Assembly: GCA_019321725.1 (NCBI GenBank)
Contig: CM033115.1
Coordinates: forward strand, 1,488,001 to 1,552,000
Direction: 5' to 3'
Length of the DNA stretch: 64,000 bases
Source of the DNA: Paulownia fortunei
Lineage: Eukaryota > Streptophyta > Magnoliopsida > Lamiales > Paulowniaceae
Every line of letters begins with the position of its first letter. The first letter of the stretch is position 1. Both the position numbers and the translations under genes were made by a program. Positions 26,290-38,934 of this stretch are shown in pieces. A model generated the notes under the pieces. It was given only the letters and a program-made list of their open reading frames with translations. It had not been told where the DNA came from and ran no database searches.

Positions 26290-26660
26290 CCTTATGTATT
26301 TTGAAAAAAATCAGTATATCTTAATTCAAGTCGATTGGTCTCGAATTGAGATATTTAAATTCGAAAAAACATGCAATAGCAACACACATCAGGCATATTG
26401 GGGTATTCCTAGTTGAAACCCTTCGATGTTTAAATTAGTTTAAATTGAGAGGTCAATATGAACTGACAAATAAAGTGAGTTGTGATTTGAAAATTGCCTT
26501 ATAACAATTGAGTATCGAAATATTTATACTGGTTAGTCCACATAGGCATATATAATAGGATTTGTGTATTTTAATATCAAACTCTCGCAACCCATCATTC
26601 AATGTATCAACGATCGAGCCTTCTCGGTCTACCCGACCCGAGCAATTTTTTGAGGGTAGT
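26290..26660 (-). repeat. Degenerate dispersed repeat, inverted relative to 34130-34445
   Basis: The reverse complement shares ordered blocks with 34130-34445: gtataaat, a ttgttataa block, taaacatcgaagggttt against taaatatcgaagggtttt, and tatactgattttttt. Decayed; the element class is unknown. Confidence 0.55.
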
Positions 26661-27792
26661 ATAACAATTTTGGTATTCTACACACCACTATGAATTAGTT
26701 TTTGAATTTCATTAATATTTGAATTAAAAAGGAGAAAATTAAAGAAAAAGGAAGAGAAATGCAAATAAATCACATAGTAGGATGGTTTGATCTATGTGCA
26801 CAAAATAAGTATCGAAATAACTAGACCTTATTGTTTAACATGTTGATTCAGGCAAAATAGTTACAACAAGTACGTAAACAAAATCATTCCAATATCATAA
26901 CAGCAATACGTTATAATAGTCGCATCTTATTATTATTGTAGATAATTGGCACATTGATTCCCAATAATTTGATCAACATGTTACACATTAAAATGCAATT
27001 TCCTTCCACCAAACCTTTTGAGCAAGAACAAGAACCACTTGCGCACAACATCAAGATAGGCCATTTAGACGAGATTGATGAAAGTAATGCGATGGGGCCT
27101 TTCATAAAGATAGGTAACAATATCAAAATATTTGTTTTTGTAACTTGGTGTATTGGCCAGTTATAGACATCTCTGTTCCCCCCAACATTTTCTGACCAAA
27201 GTTAATTTGTGGGTTGTACAAATAGTTTTGCTGTGTTTTTCATCTGCAAAAGTACCCAAATTTAATGAGAGATTTTGAGCCCACAAGCCCCACTCTCTCA
27301 CCATTGATAGGTTATAGGTTCTTAAAATCCAGTCATCCCCATGTCAAATTTGGATATCTTCTTTTATTTCTTTGGATATCTTCTTTTATTTCTATCTTGT
27401 TATGCATATTTTTTTATTTTTTTTGGCTACTTCTTAGTTGATTTGAAGTATTAGTCTTGATTATGAAATTGCAACTCATATTTCTTGATTATGGGAAGTA
27501 TTAGTCTTAATTGTGTATTTCACAACTTAAAATGCATAGTCATCCCACAAGACTCATATTTCTGCTTTACATGATCAATTACATGATTATATTCCCTCGT
27601 TTCATTTAGTTAAAATTGCAACTTAAATAAAATTATAAGTAAAAAAAAAACTTATTTTTAATTGCAAATTCGCAATTCAAATAAATAAACAGGGAGAGAC
27701 GTCAAGTGTCATTAAATTCAACCTAAAAAATCACTATGAGAAATATTTGAAGGGATTGGAAAGGTTTTGATTGAAGAATGAAAAGGGTTTAA

Positions 27793-27942
27793 GTTGGATT
27801 CTTACATTCCATGGAAATAAAAGAAACAATTTAGCTCTTCTATTTAACAAGTAATGTTTTCATTTAAAATCTTTTATTTCACATGGAATGTAAGAATCCA
27901 ACTTAATTATCTTTTATTTCACGTGGAATTTAAGAATCTCAC
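27793..27942. repeat. Inverted plus direct repeat cluster upstream of CYP79
   Basis: Arm 1 (27793-27824, gttggattcttacattccat...) is the near-perfect inverted complement of arm 2 (27870-27902, ...atggaatgtaagaatccaac). A third unit (27910-27942, ...gtggaatttaagaatctcac) is a direct repeat of arm 2. The cluster lies 310-460 bp upstream of the CYP79 start codon. It can form a hairpin of about 32 bp and may be a MITE remnant or a promoter element; which one is unknown. Confidence 0.75.
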
Positions 27943-28081
27943 TTGATAATTGTTTTCATCTTTTTATTTTTTCTGTTTTTTTTAGTAGCTGCAAATATTT
28001 ATTGTCATCACTTGAACAACAACCACAAAAAAAAAGAACCAAGTTAATTCCTTAGTAACAAAAATTCACCCCATCTCCCAT

Positions 28082-28089
28082 TATAAAAG
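28082..28089 (+). promoter_or_regulatory. TATA box of the CYP79 gene
   Basis: tataaaag in the context cccattataaaaggc, 166 bp upstream of the start codon at 28255. This fits a transcription start near 28115 and a leader of about 140 bases. Confidence 0.6.
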
Positions 28090-28254
28090 GCAAGTTGGGG
28101 GCTTACATTCAAATACACAAGTTTAAAGAACCCCAGCTCCATCTCCAAAATTTTATTTCCAAGTCATTATTGTACTCGAAAACAAATTTCCCCAAGCCTG
28201 TTCCTCAAAAATCAAACCTTTTCAAACAAAAAAACCATTATACATTTTCAAGCC

Positions 28255-30347
28255 ATGGAAAACAAAACAAGCATTTGCATTGAATTATTATCATTGCTAG
28301 CATTGGGTTTTGCCACAATAATTTTTTACAAATGGCTAAGCCTCAAGAAAAGAACAACACCTCCTCTTCCACCGGGGCCGACAGGCTATCCCATAGTCGG
28401 GTGCTTGCCTGAAATGATAAAGAACAAGCCAACATTCCGATGGATACACAAACTCATGCAAGAAACCAACACAGAAATAGCATGTATCCGCCTTGGCGAC
28501 ATCCATGTCATCCCTGTCAGCTCTCCTGAACTTGCTCGAGAGTTCTTGAGGAAGCAAGACATAGTTTTTGCCTCCAGGCCCGACAGCATGTCGGGCAAAC
28601 TTACCAGCAACGGGTACCTGACAGCAGCCCTTTCGCCCGTCGGCGATCAGTGGAAGAAAATGAGGAGAATTCTTGCCTCAGAAGTGCTTTCACCAGCCAT
28701 GCACCAATGGCTTCATGAAAAAAGATGTGAAGAAGCTGATCACCTTGTGCGATATGTCTACAATCAATGCCAAAACCCACACACAAATGGGCTTGTGAAT
28801 GTGAGAGTTGCAGCACAACATTATTGCGGCAATGTGATGAGGAAATTGGTGTTTAAAAAGAGGTTTTTCGGGACAGGAATGGAGGATGGAGGCCCTGGAA
28901 TGGAAGAGAAAGAGCATGTGGATGGATTATTCACAATCCTGTCATATCTATATGGCTTTGCCATTGCTGATTTTGTTCCATGGTTGCAGGTGTTTGATTT
29001 GGATGGATATAAAAAGATTCTCAACAATGCCATTAACAATGTGAGAAAATACCAAGATCCAGAAATCACTAAGAGGGTAGAGATGTGGCAACAAGGGATT
29101 AGAAAGAAAGAAGATGATATCCTTGATGTTTTGATCAACCTCAAGGACTCAAAAAACAGTCCCTTGTTGTCGATTGAAGAGATAAAAGCACAAATTACAG
29201 TAAGTTTCCTCCATTTTCTCACTTGGAAATTGACTACAAAAATTGCTATTTTGATGCATCTTAATTAAGAATTTATAAGTTGCACCTATTTAATTACATA
29301 AACATGGTCACAAAAAACGTGTATAGAATGTTATTGTTTTGGCCTAACAAATCAAATAATAAAGTGCGAATAGGCTGTTTATCGAGGGTATGGGACTAAA
29401 GCCTAGAGATTCGAGAGTCATATTAATTGAAACCTAACCTGGTGATAGGAGATCCCACTAATTAGGATTAACTATATAATGTAAATAAATGTTGTCTATA
29501 AATTTATTAAAGATAAGTTTTGCTTTTAATGATATCTATATCTTGTAAAAGTACAAATGAAGTATAGTATAAACTAGGTTGCTTTTACTGAGAATAGGAA
29601 AGTACAAAAACTATGATTATCTTAAATAGAAAAAAGTTATTAATCAAATTGTATTACCTCTTGGCGTTTCTCATCAATTGACGTTAGTATTGATGACATT
29701 CACAGGAAATAACAATAGCCGCAGTCGATAATCCATCAAATGCAGTTGAGTGGACTATTGCAGAGATGATCAATCAACCATACGTTCTTGACAGGGCCTG
29801 TAAAGAATTGGATCAAGTTGTAGGCAGGAACAGACTAGTCGAAGAATCAGATCTGTCTAAGCTAAACTATGTCAAGGCTTGTATAAAAGAGTCATTCAGA
29901 TTGCACCCTATAGCACCTTTCAATGTCCCACACGTATCGACTAAAGATACTATTGTGGGTGGCTATTTCATCCCGAAAGGCAGCCATGTGCTGCTGAGTC
30001 GTCCCGGCCTAGGGCGGAACCCTAGGGCTTGGGAAGAACCTCTCAAATACAAGCCTGAGCGCCACATTATAGACGAAGACGCAGAAGTTGTGCTTGCGGA
30101 TCCTGAACTGCGCATGCTGTCGTTTAGTATTGGAAGGCGAGGATGTCCAGGTGCCATGCTTGGTTCTACCATGGCGACGATTCTTTTGGCTAGGCTTATT
30201 CAGGGGTTCAGTTGGACAGCACCGCCTGATGGGCCAAGAATTGACTTGGTTGAGTCGGAAGGCAATTTGCTATTGGCCAAGCCATTGATTGTTCATGCAA
30301 TGCCACGGTTGGAACTAGATGTTTATGTACAACTCTTGCAGAACTAG
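28255..30347 (+). CDS. CYP79: Cytochrome P450, CYP79 family (amino acid N-monooxygenase)
   Basis: ER-anchored P450 that converts an amino acid to its aldoxime through two N-hydroxylations, the entry step to cyanogenic glycosides, volatile oximes or nitriles. Exons 28255-29199 and 29706-30347 (GT-AG intron, phase 0) give 528 residues, the normal length. Features in order: N-terminal membrane helix (about 8-26), proline hinge PPLPPGP (36-42), the CYP79 replacement of the I-helix threonine motif by AAVDNPSNAVEW (320-331), ExxR as ESFR (377-380), the family-specific PERH (432-435) instead of PERF, and the haem loop FSIGRRGCPG with Cys462 (family usually FSTGRRGC). The start is in good context (gccatgg). 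The intron position is typical of the family. No CYP71-, CYP736- or UGT-type partner gene lies in the window. The amino acid substrate cannot be read from the sequence. It appears intact. Confidence 0.95.
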
Positions 30348-31627
30348 TATCATATGCATGCTGGTAATGTACGTGTCTGGCACACGATACTGCGGAGAAG
30401 CATCGCACCTACTTAGTCATGGATGGCGAAAAAAGACTATATAACACTTACATTATGATTGGTCACTCTTCTTGAACTAATTACTAATAAATATAATTCA
30501 CTTGTTATCTGATATATTTGGATACGAGGGAAACCAATTCGGGCAAGAAATCCCCATGTGTGTAGTATGTGTGTTGTGTTTAGTTATGTTGTGATTAACT
30601 TATGTTGTTATTTTGGGGTTGAGTTTCCTATCTGTCTATTTTCTTTTCCAATCTTGCAAAGATGGTTTGCGTTGGTTTAAGAAAAGTTGTCTAAATAAAT
30701 GGTTTTTGCCTATTTAGAAATGATGAACAACTCACACATAAGGCATTCAGCAACATTAATTATAAGTAAATATCTTTGAAAATTTTATTAGCATGAATTA
30801 ATATTTTGAAGAATAAAGTTAAAAAAAAAAGTTAAATTAAAAAAAATGTTAAAGTTCTTAAAGTTTTGTAATTCATACTTTGTAGCTTTCTTTCCTTATG
30901 GATAAATATTTTTGTGGCTAATTATTTATGGAGATTATCTCCAAAAGGGACCATTAAAGATGAAAACATGTTATTTATGAAAAATTGTGGGTCTGAAATT
31001 TAATTTTTGTGAGGCTGGTTAGTGACATACTTATCTCATATTTTTTTTTATTCGATATTTTCAATGTAAATGTAATCTATGTATGCTTGAAAAGCTTCAA
31101 ATTCTAAACCTAGTTTTTAATAACTTTTTCTGTTTCTTGCTGATTTATTTATATGTATATAAACATATATATTTATTTATAAATATGGAGACTAAATGAA
31201 TTATAATATCGGTACTTGTTGATATAACAAGTTATTTACTCATTCAACTAAGAATTATCTTTTTTTTTTAGGTTACACAATTAGCATGTATTAATGCATA
31301 ATATTAAATAATTAAGTGTTTAGAATTATAATAGACTCATTTAAAATCTTTACATAGCAAACTAACATCTGATTCTTGCCCACGACTCAAATTTCGCTCT
31401 TGCCTTTGCCACTTGAGCAATTGAGCTAGGCCTGATTAGCCTATTACCTTTTTTTTTTTATTAAGCTTAATTAATTTTTCCAACCATAATTGATATAAGC
31501 TTTCTGAAAAGTAACTTCATCACCAACATATTTTCAGTTATTGATATAAGTTTGAGTGTGTCACGCTTGAGAATTTGTTAATACTTGCCAATTTTCCTTT
31601 TGTGAGATCAATTCTAAATATGTGCTA

Positions 31628-32290
31628 AGGGGATGTTTGGCTAAACTCATGTAAAATATCCTATTAGGGTTCTGCATTTTATTTTAAAAAAAGCTCTAGA
31701 ATTATTTCGATAAAATAAAATTATAAAACCTATAAAATAATAATTAATAATAATATAATAATATATAAGATCTAAATTAAATGAGTTTGTTAAAAATCTT
31801 AAAAATAAAAAGATGTTTGGATGAGATTGTAAGCTCCTTAAATTTTTTTATTAAAATATATATTTGGGAGCTTAAAAGAAGTATTAAAGTGGTTGGTAAA
31901 AATAAATAAATTAATAATCTTATAAGTTTTCAGAATAAGATATTTATATAAGTTTCTTTAAAAAAAAAAGAGTTTCTAACTTATTTTTAAGATCGTTTAT
32001 TAAATTTCGTTGATTTTTATCATTTTAAGTACAAAATTGACATTATTAGCATCTTATAAGTTTTATTATTTTATTTTTCCAAACACTTCAAGAACTTACT
32101 TTTAAAATAAAGCATAATATCTTATAAATTACAAAAATAGGAATTTATAAGATGCTTAGCTAAACACACTCTGAATTAAGACCTCATTATTTTTTTTAAT
32201 TGACCTCGTTAATTAATTCTAGAAGTTTTTTACCAAACCCTTTTAACACATTTAATATTTCAAGGAGCTTATAAGTCAAACACCCTCCAA
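31628..32290. repeat. MITE-like elements with inverted ends, possibly nested
   Basis: The left end ggggatgtttggctaaactc is inverted at about 32150-32173 (gcttagctaaacacactc). A related end, ggagcttataagtcaaac..accctcc, occurs at 32262-32289. Internal AT-rich DNA repeats the cttataag motif. This is the common plant GGGTGTTTGGCTAA type of non-autonomous DNA element. Confidence 0.55.
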
Positions 32291-33445
32291 AATAAATATT
32301 TGAGTATTTGGAAAAAAATGAATTCAGAAAAGTTTTAATTTAAATATCTCATTCAACGCCCCGCGATTAAGCTTAGTAATGAAAATATCCATGTTTTTGG
32401 CATGATTTTTAATTTGTATAGTAGGAACTCAAGAAGATTCTGATGCTTAGTCAATATTTAATTTCTCCAAGATTTTCAATTTCACAACCTTGAATTTTTT
32501 TAGAGTTGTTACTACATAGGAATTTGGAATTTCTTGAAATTTTATGCTGTGCTCATTGCTTTCTACCCACCGTAATTTAGTTTAAAAACAATGCATAAAT
32601 ATGTTTAGAATATTGGACTTATCAGATAAGTTTAGGAACCTTTATATCAAAATTTAGCATGTATGCATATATATATATATATTTGAATATATACATATTT
32701 GTATTTCATTCTTCAATTTATAAAGCATTAAAAGTAACTCAATCTTCTTTTCTTTTTGAATAAAACTGTAAACATTATTTCATAACAAAAATGTGGCAAT
32801 ATTCTTATGATTCAATTTTTGTACAAATTTACTCCATGTGATTAATATGAAACCTAAATTTTTTTAAAATTGTGAGTAGAGCTTAGACTCTTAACAATTT
32901 TTTACCCTCTATAATGTGGAATAAAGAATCCATTGAGAACTCGGCGGCGCATATTTTTCTTTGAACGTTGTTGTTTGTTTTGTTGTTGCTATGAATGAAT
33001 TGGGTTCTTTTTGTTTGACTTTTTAGTTAAATAATTTTAAAATTTCTTGTAATTAATGCATTGATAAAGTTTTAATAGTTTGTAGTTATTAGGGTTGTTA
33101 TTGTGGTCACATCCTCCATTTCACAATTATTTTTGAATGTTGGAGAGAAAATCAAAAGTTATATGCTTCGTTCGTTTAGAATTAAATGATCAGTTGGTAC
33201 TATTATCTACCATCTATATTATTTTTGTGAATATATAATCGAATAAAAATACGAGAGAGAATAGTCTACATAAATTAATTACTCGAAAATTTAAAAAAAA
33301 AAAACAAAAAACAATTACATGTTTTATTTATATGATATCCTCTTGACTTTCAAGTCCATCTATTGATAATTGCACTTGATAACTTTTAGTTATATCACAT
33401 ACTCTTAACTAGGAACAAAATTAGAAAATAAAAATAAGGAGCAAA

Positions 33446-33625
33446 ATTTTATTTATTTTATTAAAATAATAAATAAAAAGGTATTTTAAATTTTTTTAAA
33501 AGAACAAAATTTTAAAATCTAATATATATATTAATATATAATTTATATTAATTTAAAAAATTTATAAAATTAACAAACACGACCACCGCAGCGCTCCCGC
33601 TCCATCTTTGCTAGAGACAAGGTGG
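33446..33625 (+). repeat. AT-rich repeat module with GC-rich terminus (copy 1 of 4)
   Basis: Shared core: aaattttattt.., ataataaataaaaa, tattttaaatttttt, aaaattttaaaat, ataatttatattaattt, ending in aaattataaaat followed by a C/G-rich cap (ccaccgcagcgctccc). Other copies lie at 34955-35115 (+), about 40700-40860 (+) and 41300-41425 (-). The class is unknown. Confidence 0.55.
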
Positions 33626-34129
33626 GGCTTTTTTACCACCTATGTCTATTTAGGAAATTCAATTTTCGATGCTTCCCCACGTTCAACGAGGTACAACAAC
33701 CTTGGGATGCCTTATAAATTAGATATAACTTTTTGAATGACTCCATAAGTTTAATTTTGGTACCCTATACTAAGAACTCATGTTCAATAGAAAATCCACG
33801 TTTCAGAAATTCCACTCTCCTTCGTCTCACGCCAGTGTTTGGCGACTTTCACTTTCAACCATGACATATATAGTTGGCTATCAGTGTGGCCGCCCGCCTC
33901 GTAGCTAGCTGGGATAATGACATTTTAATGTTTTAATATGCAAATTCATCCTTTATCTTATGTTTTCATCTCAATTTGTTTACCACCTCTTTTCTTAATA
34001 CAAAGTCAAACTGTTAAAACTAATTTAGCAAATTTGATGTATAAAGTCTCAAATCACACTTTTACCTCTAGAGAAGCTCCTAAATATCTAGAATATTCAA
34101 AGGCCGGTGTCTGTTTATCTGAGGCTGAA

Positions 34130-34445
34130 CTTTCGATTATTGATGCTCGGGGTTGATCGACCTGATGAGCCGATTAGATCATGACATGTGAATCATAGTT
34201 TATACGGGTTACATGTGGATCAACAAGTATAAATACTTGAATTCTCAGTTGTTATAAAGTGATTTTTGTATATTACTAGTTATTTACGATTTTTCAACCT
34301 AAATTAATTTAAATATCGAAGGGTTTTAGTTGGAGGTCACAACAAGTCTAATGTGTATTGGTGTTTAAGTCATCCCGAATTCAATGTATTTGAATTCAAG
34401 ACCATTACAATCCAAATTCAAGTATACTGATTTTTTTCTCAAATT
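34130..34445 (+). repeat. Degenerate dispersed repeat, partner of 26290-26660
   Basis: Inverted counterpart of the repeat near 26290-26660, with shared blocks in the same order (aatatcgaagggttttag, tatactgattttttt). Confidence 0.5.
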
Positions 34446-34664
34446 AAAATTGATTTTAAATATTTAAATAATACGGAAATTTCAAATCTTAGTATTCTTT
34501 TATATCATTTTATCATATTCAATTATCTAGCAAAAAAATGACCAGCAAAATTATCTATTATTGTACTTAAAAAAAATTAATTGATTAACAACAACAAATA
34601 GATCTATAATTTGGAGACCCAAGGAGTATGTAGCGCAGAGGTCTAGGGCTATTCGGAAAATTGA

Positions 34665-34830
34665 AATTCAATGTGCAAATTGCACCCAGCCCCCACCTTC
34701 CAACTCCCATCTTAAAAACCATACTGCTTTATTTCAGAGCTCATATTCAATCCACAAATTGCACCCAGCCCCCACCCTCCAACCCCCAATCTAAAAACCC
34801 ATACTTCTGTGTTTCTGCCATAGCCACTAG
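34665..34830 (+). repeat. Tandem duplication, 2 x 79 bp
   Basis: aaattgcacccagccccc recurs 79 bases later, and the following ccaaccccca and aaaccatactt segments also match. Confidence 0.75.
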
Positions 34831-34954
34831 CCATCATTGCCAAAAGTGTTTACGCGGATAAGACCAGGATAAGACGATACAAGAGAAAAATAGACAACCA
34901 ACCTAGCCAAGAACCTTATTATAGTCGGGGACGAAATTAAAAAGTAGAGATTTG

Positions 34955-35115
34955 GGAGGATGAAATTTATTTTTTTTGTAAAATAATAGATAAAAGAGTA
35001 TTTTAAATTTTTTTAGAGAAAATAAAATTTTAAAATTTAATAATTTTATATATATAATTTATATTAATTTAAAAAAAATTATAAAATCAGGAGGGCCGCC
35101 GCCACCACCCATCCC
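34955..35115 (+). repeat. AT-rich repeat module with GC-rich terminus (copy 2 of 4)
   Basis: Same core as 33446-33625, ending with cap gggccgccgccaccaccc. Confidence 0.55.
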
Positions 35116-35759
35116 TTGACCCTGTATCTGATTATCGTGTTTAATTAATAATCTTTTCAACCGATTTCAACCAATCTTACAACTCAAATATCTTAAGTAT
35201 GACAGTATTATAGTAACATTTTGTTAAATATCTTAAAAATAGCAATAGCTCCGCCATAAACATTGTATAATTACTTCAATTAAATATTTATTTACATAAC
35301 TCTATACTTTGTTTGTTGATCAAAGAGCAAATCATTGTTCAAAATCAGCATAAGAAGTATTTATATTGAAGGTTTTGGAGTATAGATAGAATTCAGATTT
35401 ATTTTCTGAAAATAGATCTTGAGCAAACATAAATTTTTTGTTATGCATTGGATTTTCTATTACACTCATCATTTTCAGATGAAATTTGAGATTTAGAAGA
35501 AGTTCAATATATTTATGCAAAGACAAATTAATATTGTGTTATTCAGGTAAAGTTTTTAAAAACTAAATAGATGAAATTTAATAAATGTAATCAAGGGTAG
35601 AAAGGTAATATTATGTTGACAAAATATTTTCAAATGAAACTAGTCAACTACATGTTTTTTGGCAATATGGTTATCATTCTCATAGTAATTTTCATGAGCC
35701 AGATACATGGAAAAAAGGGAAAAAAAAGAAAACAAAATCCAAGATTTAATTGATGAAAT

Positions 35760-36070
35760 TTGGGGTGTAGAAAATTCAGATCAAGTCGAATATATTATTG
35801 TTCAAACTTGTTTGAATTTTTAACGAGTTTAAAAAATTATTTTTGAATTTAATTTGATTGTTGAACGAGCAGAGCTTGAACAAGTTTTAATTAAATCGAG
35901 CACGCTCGATTAGTTTGATCTTTTCTACACATATTTTTTTTATTTTTTTACTAATCAAGTCGAACTCGAATCGAATTTCAAATTTTATCGAACGAAATAT
36001 TGTGTTCAAGTCTGATTTGTCAAGTTAACAAAATAAATCTAACGAATTTTTAAAAATTTATTTCAAGTTG
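35760..36070 (+). repeat. Dispersed repeat, related to 44930-45235
   Basis: Shares ordered segments such as ttaaaaaattatttttgaat, aatcgaatttcaaattttatc and ttaacaaaataaatct-like with 44930-45235. The ctcgaa/ttcgag-rich sequence is typical of a common plant MITE type. Confidence 0.5.
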
Positions 36071-36575
36071 AGAATAGAGTAGTTTGATTTACTTATAATA
36101 AAATTAGTGTTTATCAAATCTATGCCAACATCGAGCCAAATTTCATCTATATAAATTTAAGTAATTTTTGTTTATGGTGATGAAATTAGTATTCATGCAG
36201 ATTGTTGTTTTTTGAGCCATTTTAAACAGGTTTGATATAAGTAATGGAATTTGCAAGGATATATACGCAATATTTGTATATATCAGGGAAGGAGATATAT
36301 GTATATGTAATAGTGGAATTAACTTTGATATATTTGATCTTCAAGTGCTATATTTATCATCGATTTAATTCATAATTTAAAATTAGTAAATCATATTTTG
36401 AACAGATATATTAGCTATTTATTAAATTTATTAAACTTACATGGAAGATTTTGTAGGAAATGATATTTTCGGCCAGGCCAAAGATTGGTTCAATGGTTTA
36501 ATTGTTAAGAGTGTGTTTGAACTCGATTTTAGTTTTCAACAAAAAAATAAAAAGCAAAGTAGAGATACATCTTGT

Positions 36576-37276
36576 TGTAGACATGAAAAATTTGCAACCA
36601 ATTATGCATTGACATGTATAATATATTTTTATTTTATCAATTTTATATTTATATTTATTTTTGAAATATCATTTATAAAGATAAAAATTATCATATGCCA
36701 AATTATCATATTTTGACAATAAAGAGCGTATCTTGGAGATTATGGAACTGAATACCAATATTATGGTAATTCAAATCACATCTTGTGGTTAAGACAATAA
36801 ATGTCCGTTAAGTTATGAAAAATCAATAAAATCCTTTCATGTCATCAAGTAAAAAATGACAAGAGTTTCATTCCTACAAGTATAAATAGCGGTAATCTTC
36901 AACATATTAAACACAAGTGGAGAATAAGAAGAAGTTCAAATAAGAACGGTGGTGGAGGAAGTTCTTCAACTCAAGTCCATTAAATTCAATGAGATCCACG
37001 GCATTCAAGACGAAAATCAAGACGGTTATCGTGGAGTTCATCAAATTATAACGTTTAATTTAAGATTAAGTTATTAAACTTTTGAATTAACGTTATTAAA
37101 AATCAAGTTAATATTGGAGGAGATCGGATGATCGACTCCATAAAAAAGTTACCAAATCCATAAAGTTAAATTCTTGAAAAGAAGAATAAGAGGATTAATG
37201 GAGATTGTATCTACATATTTTCATCAAATTCAATAAAACTTTATTTATATTATTTTTCTTGTTTGTAATTTTTACA
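36576..37276 (+). repeat. 5' LTR of the gypsy-type element
   Basis: Direct repeat with 39384-40104. A TATA-like ataaatag lies near 36890 (caagtataaatagcgg), the probable transcription start region. Confidence 0.8.
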
Positions 37277-37425
37277 GATAACGAAATTTGTGTTATAAAT
37301 TTCTGGCACGTCCAGTGGGACAATCTCTACCTTTCATATTTTCTTTTCAAATCAAGTTCGAAGTTTAAACAGAAATGAAGGACAATTACTCCAATTTTAC
37401 AAATATCAAATTTCTTATATCGAGA

Positions 37426-37863
37426 CATGAGGGGGCAAAAGAAGATGATATTTTGTCGACTTCTAAAGCCACCACTACAAAACACAAGCATGAGATGGCA
37501 AAAGAAGATGGTGTTTTGCCGAGTCATGAAACAACCACTCTAAAATAAAAGCATAAAGGAGCAAGACAAGATATTATGTTGTCGAGTCATAAAGCCACTA
37601 CTCCAAAACACAAGCATGAGGGGGCAAAAGAAGATGGTGTTTTGTTGAACCATGAAATTAACACTCCAAAATACAAGCATGAGGGGGGAAAGAAGATGGT
37701 ATTTTGCCGAGTCATGAAGTCACCACTCCAAAACACAAACATAAGGGGGCAAAATAAGATTGTGTGTTGTCGATCCATTAAGTCGCCACTCAGAAATTCA
37801 AGCATAAGGTGACAAGATAATATGGTATTTTGACATTGTCAATCAAATTTCCGCTAAAGCGGG
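37426..37863 (+). repeat. 63-bp tandem array (7 units) between 5' LTR and gag
   Basis: The units begin cat(g/a)a.. at 37426, 37489, 37552, 37615, 37678, 37740 and 37803, so the period is 63 bp with one single-base slip. A unit includes the consensus gggggcaaaagaagatggtg and ccactccaaaacacaag. 63 bp is 21 codons, so it reads as a 21-residue repeat (TPKHKHEGAKEDG core) where open, but stops and the slip break the frame. Confidence 0.9.
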
Positions 37864-38732
37864 GGAAGGGGGGTGCAAAGTACGAAATAGAAGTTGCGGA
37901 GAAAGAGTTGTTGAATCCAACTGTAATGCTCGAATTTGCTACAAGCTTAAATTTTGAAATCGCAATAGTCATGGTGGTCCATACTGCTTCACTAGATGAA
38001 CAAATTGCAAATTTGATAAAGGCTGTTGAGGAACTCACGAAGCATATTCAAAAGCAAGACACTCAAATCACGAAATTGATGAACAAAGTTGACAATGATG
38101 ATGTTAGTCGCATAATGGGCAAACAAATTGAAGTTCATGACGAAACTGAGACATCCATGAAGCAACAACCAAGTGAAAGAGAGAAGTCTTCTAAAGAGTT
38201 ACAAGTTTTATTTGATGTGATGATTTCTGTTGACCAACTCAAAGAGTTTATCATGGGAACGATCAATGAAAAATTCGATAGAAGCTCCAAATCATCTTCG
38301 ACTTATGTCAAACCATATTCTAAAAGAATTGATAATTTAAAGGTGCCAATTGGCTACCAACCTCCAAAATTTCTGCAATTTGATGGTAAAGGAAATCTGA
38401 AACAACACGTGACTCATTTTATTGAAACTTGCAACAATGTTGGAACATACGAGGGCTGTCTGGTTAAGCAATTTGCCTGCTCATTGATGAAAAATATATT
38501 TGATTGGTACACCGACCTAAAGGTAAACTCAATTGATAATTAGGAGCAGTTGGAACAAGAGTTTCTCAATCGCTTTCATAGCATCCGTTGTACTGTTAAT
38601 ATGGTTGAACTTACTAACTTTAGACAAAAAGAAGACAAGCCTGTGGTTGAATATATCAATAATTGGAGAAATTTATCTTTGAATTATAAAAATACTTTGT
38701 CAGAAACTTCTACAATTAATATATGCATCTAA
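37830..38732 (+). pseudogene. gag polyprotein remnant of the gypsy-type element
   Basis: A 237-residue frame (37830-38543) followed, after a stop, by a continuing frame to 38732. It contains a coiled-coil-like segment (LIKAVEELTKHIQKQD) and then the retrotransposon gag core (GYQPPKFLQFDGKGN, HFIETCNNVGTY, FDWYTDLK, then EQEFLNRFHSIR, NNWRNLSLNYK). The stop at 38541 sits where the family reads on, so the protein is broken. No zinc knuckle and no pol frames follow. Confidence 0.8.
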
Positions 38733-38934
38733 TCAATGTATTGGGGTCTCTACTGCATACTTCGAGGAATCAAACCAATTTTTTTTTTAGAATTAGAAAC
38801 TCGTGCACATGATATTGAGATAAGGATAAATTTTGACAAATAAAAATGCCCAAGTGATGTCAATGATGATGAAGATGAAGAAGATATGGTACCATATGTA
38901 ATAACCGTTGACTTCAACTTTTCAATACTTCTAG

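Larger units (their letters stand above)
25401..28080. other. Intergenic, AT-rich; only repeats seen
   Basis: No supported gene. Short open frames near 25909-26232 and 26911-27126 have no recognisable domain. A pyrimidine microsatellite (tctctctttctttctctctc) lies near 26233-26255. A degenerate dispersed repeat lies at about 26290-26660 and a repeat cluster at 27793-27942. Confidence 0.5.
30348..36575. other. Long AT-rich intergenic region with decayed repeats
   Basis: 30348-30560 is probably the CYP79 3'UTR. Beyond it no gene is supported. The rest holds MITE-like and dispersed repeats, listed separately, and AT microsatellites (for example near 32665-32690). Confidence 0.6.

Noticed and set aside
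25909..27126. Open frames of 70-107 codons before CYP79
   Set aside because: No family resemblance, low-complexity composition, and partly over a dispersed repeat.
36441..36716. 91-codon plus-strand frame
   Set aside because: Runs across the LTR start at 36576 and is AT-rich throughout.
37426..37863. Regular 63-bp repeats resembling a CRISPR array
   Set aside because: The whole unit is repeated with no unique spacers, inside a plant retroelement.
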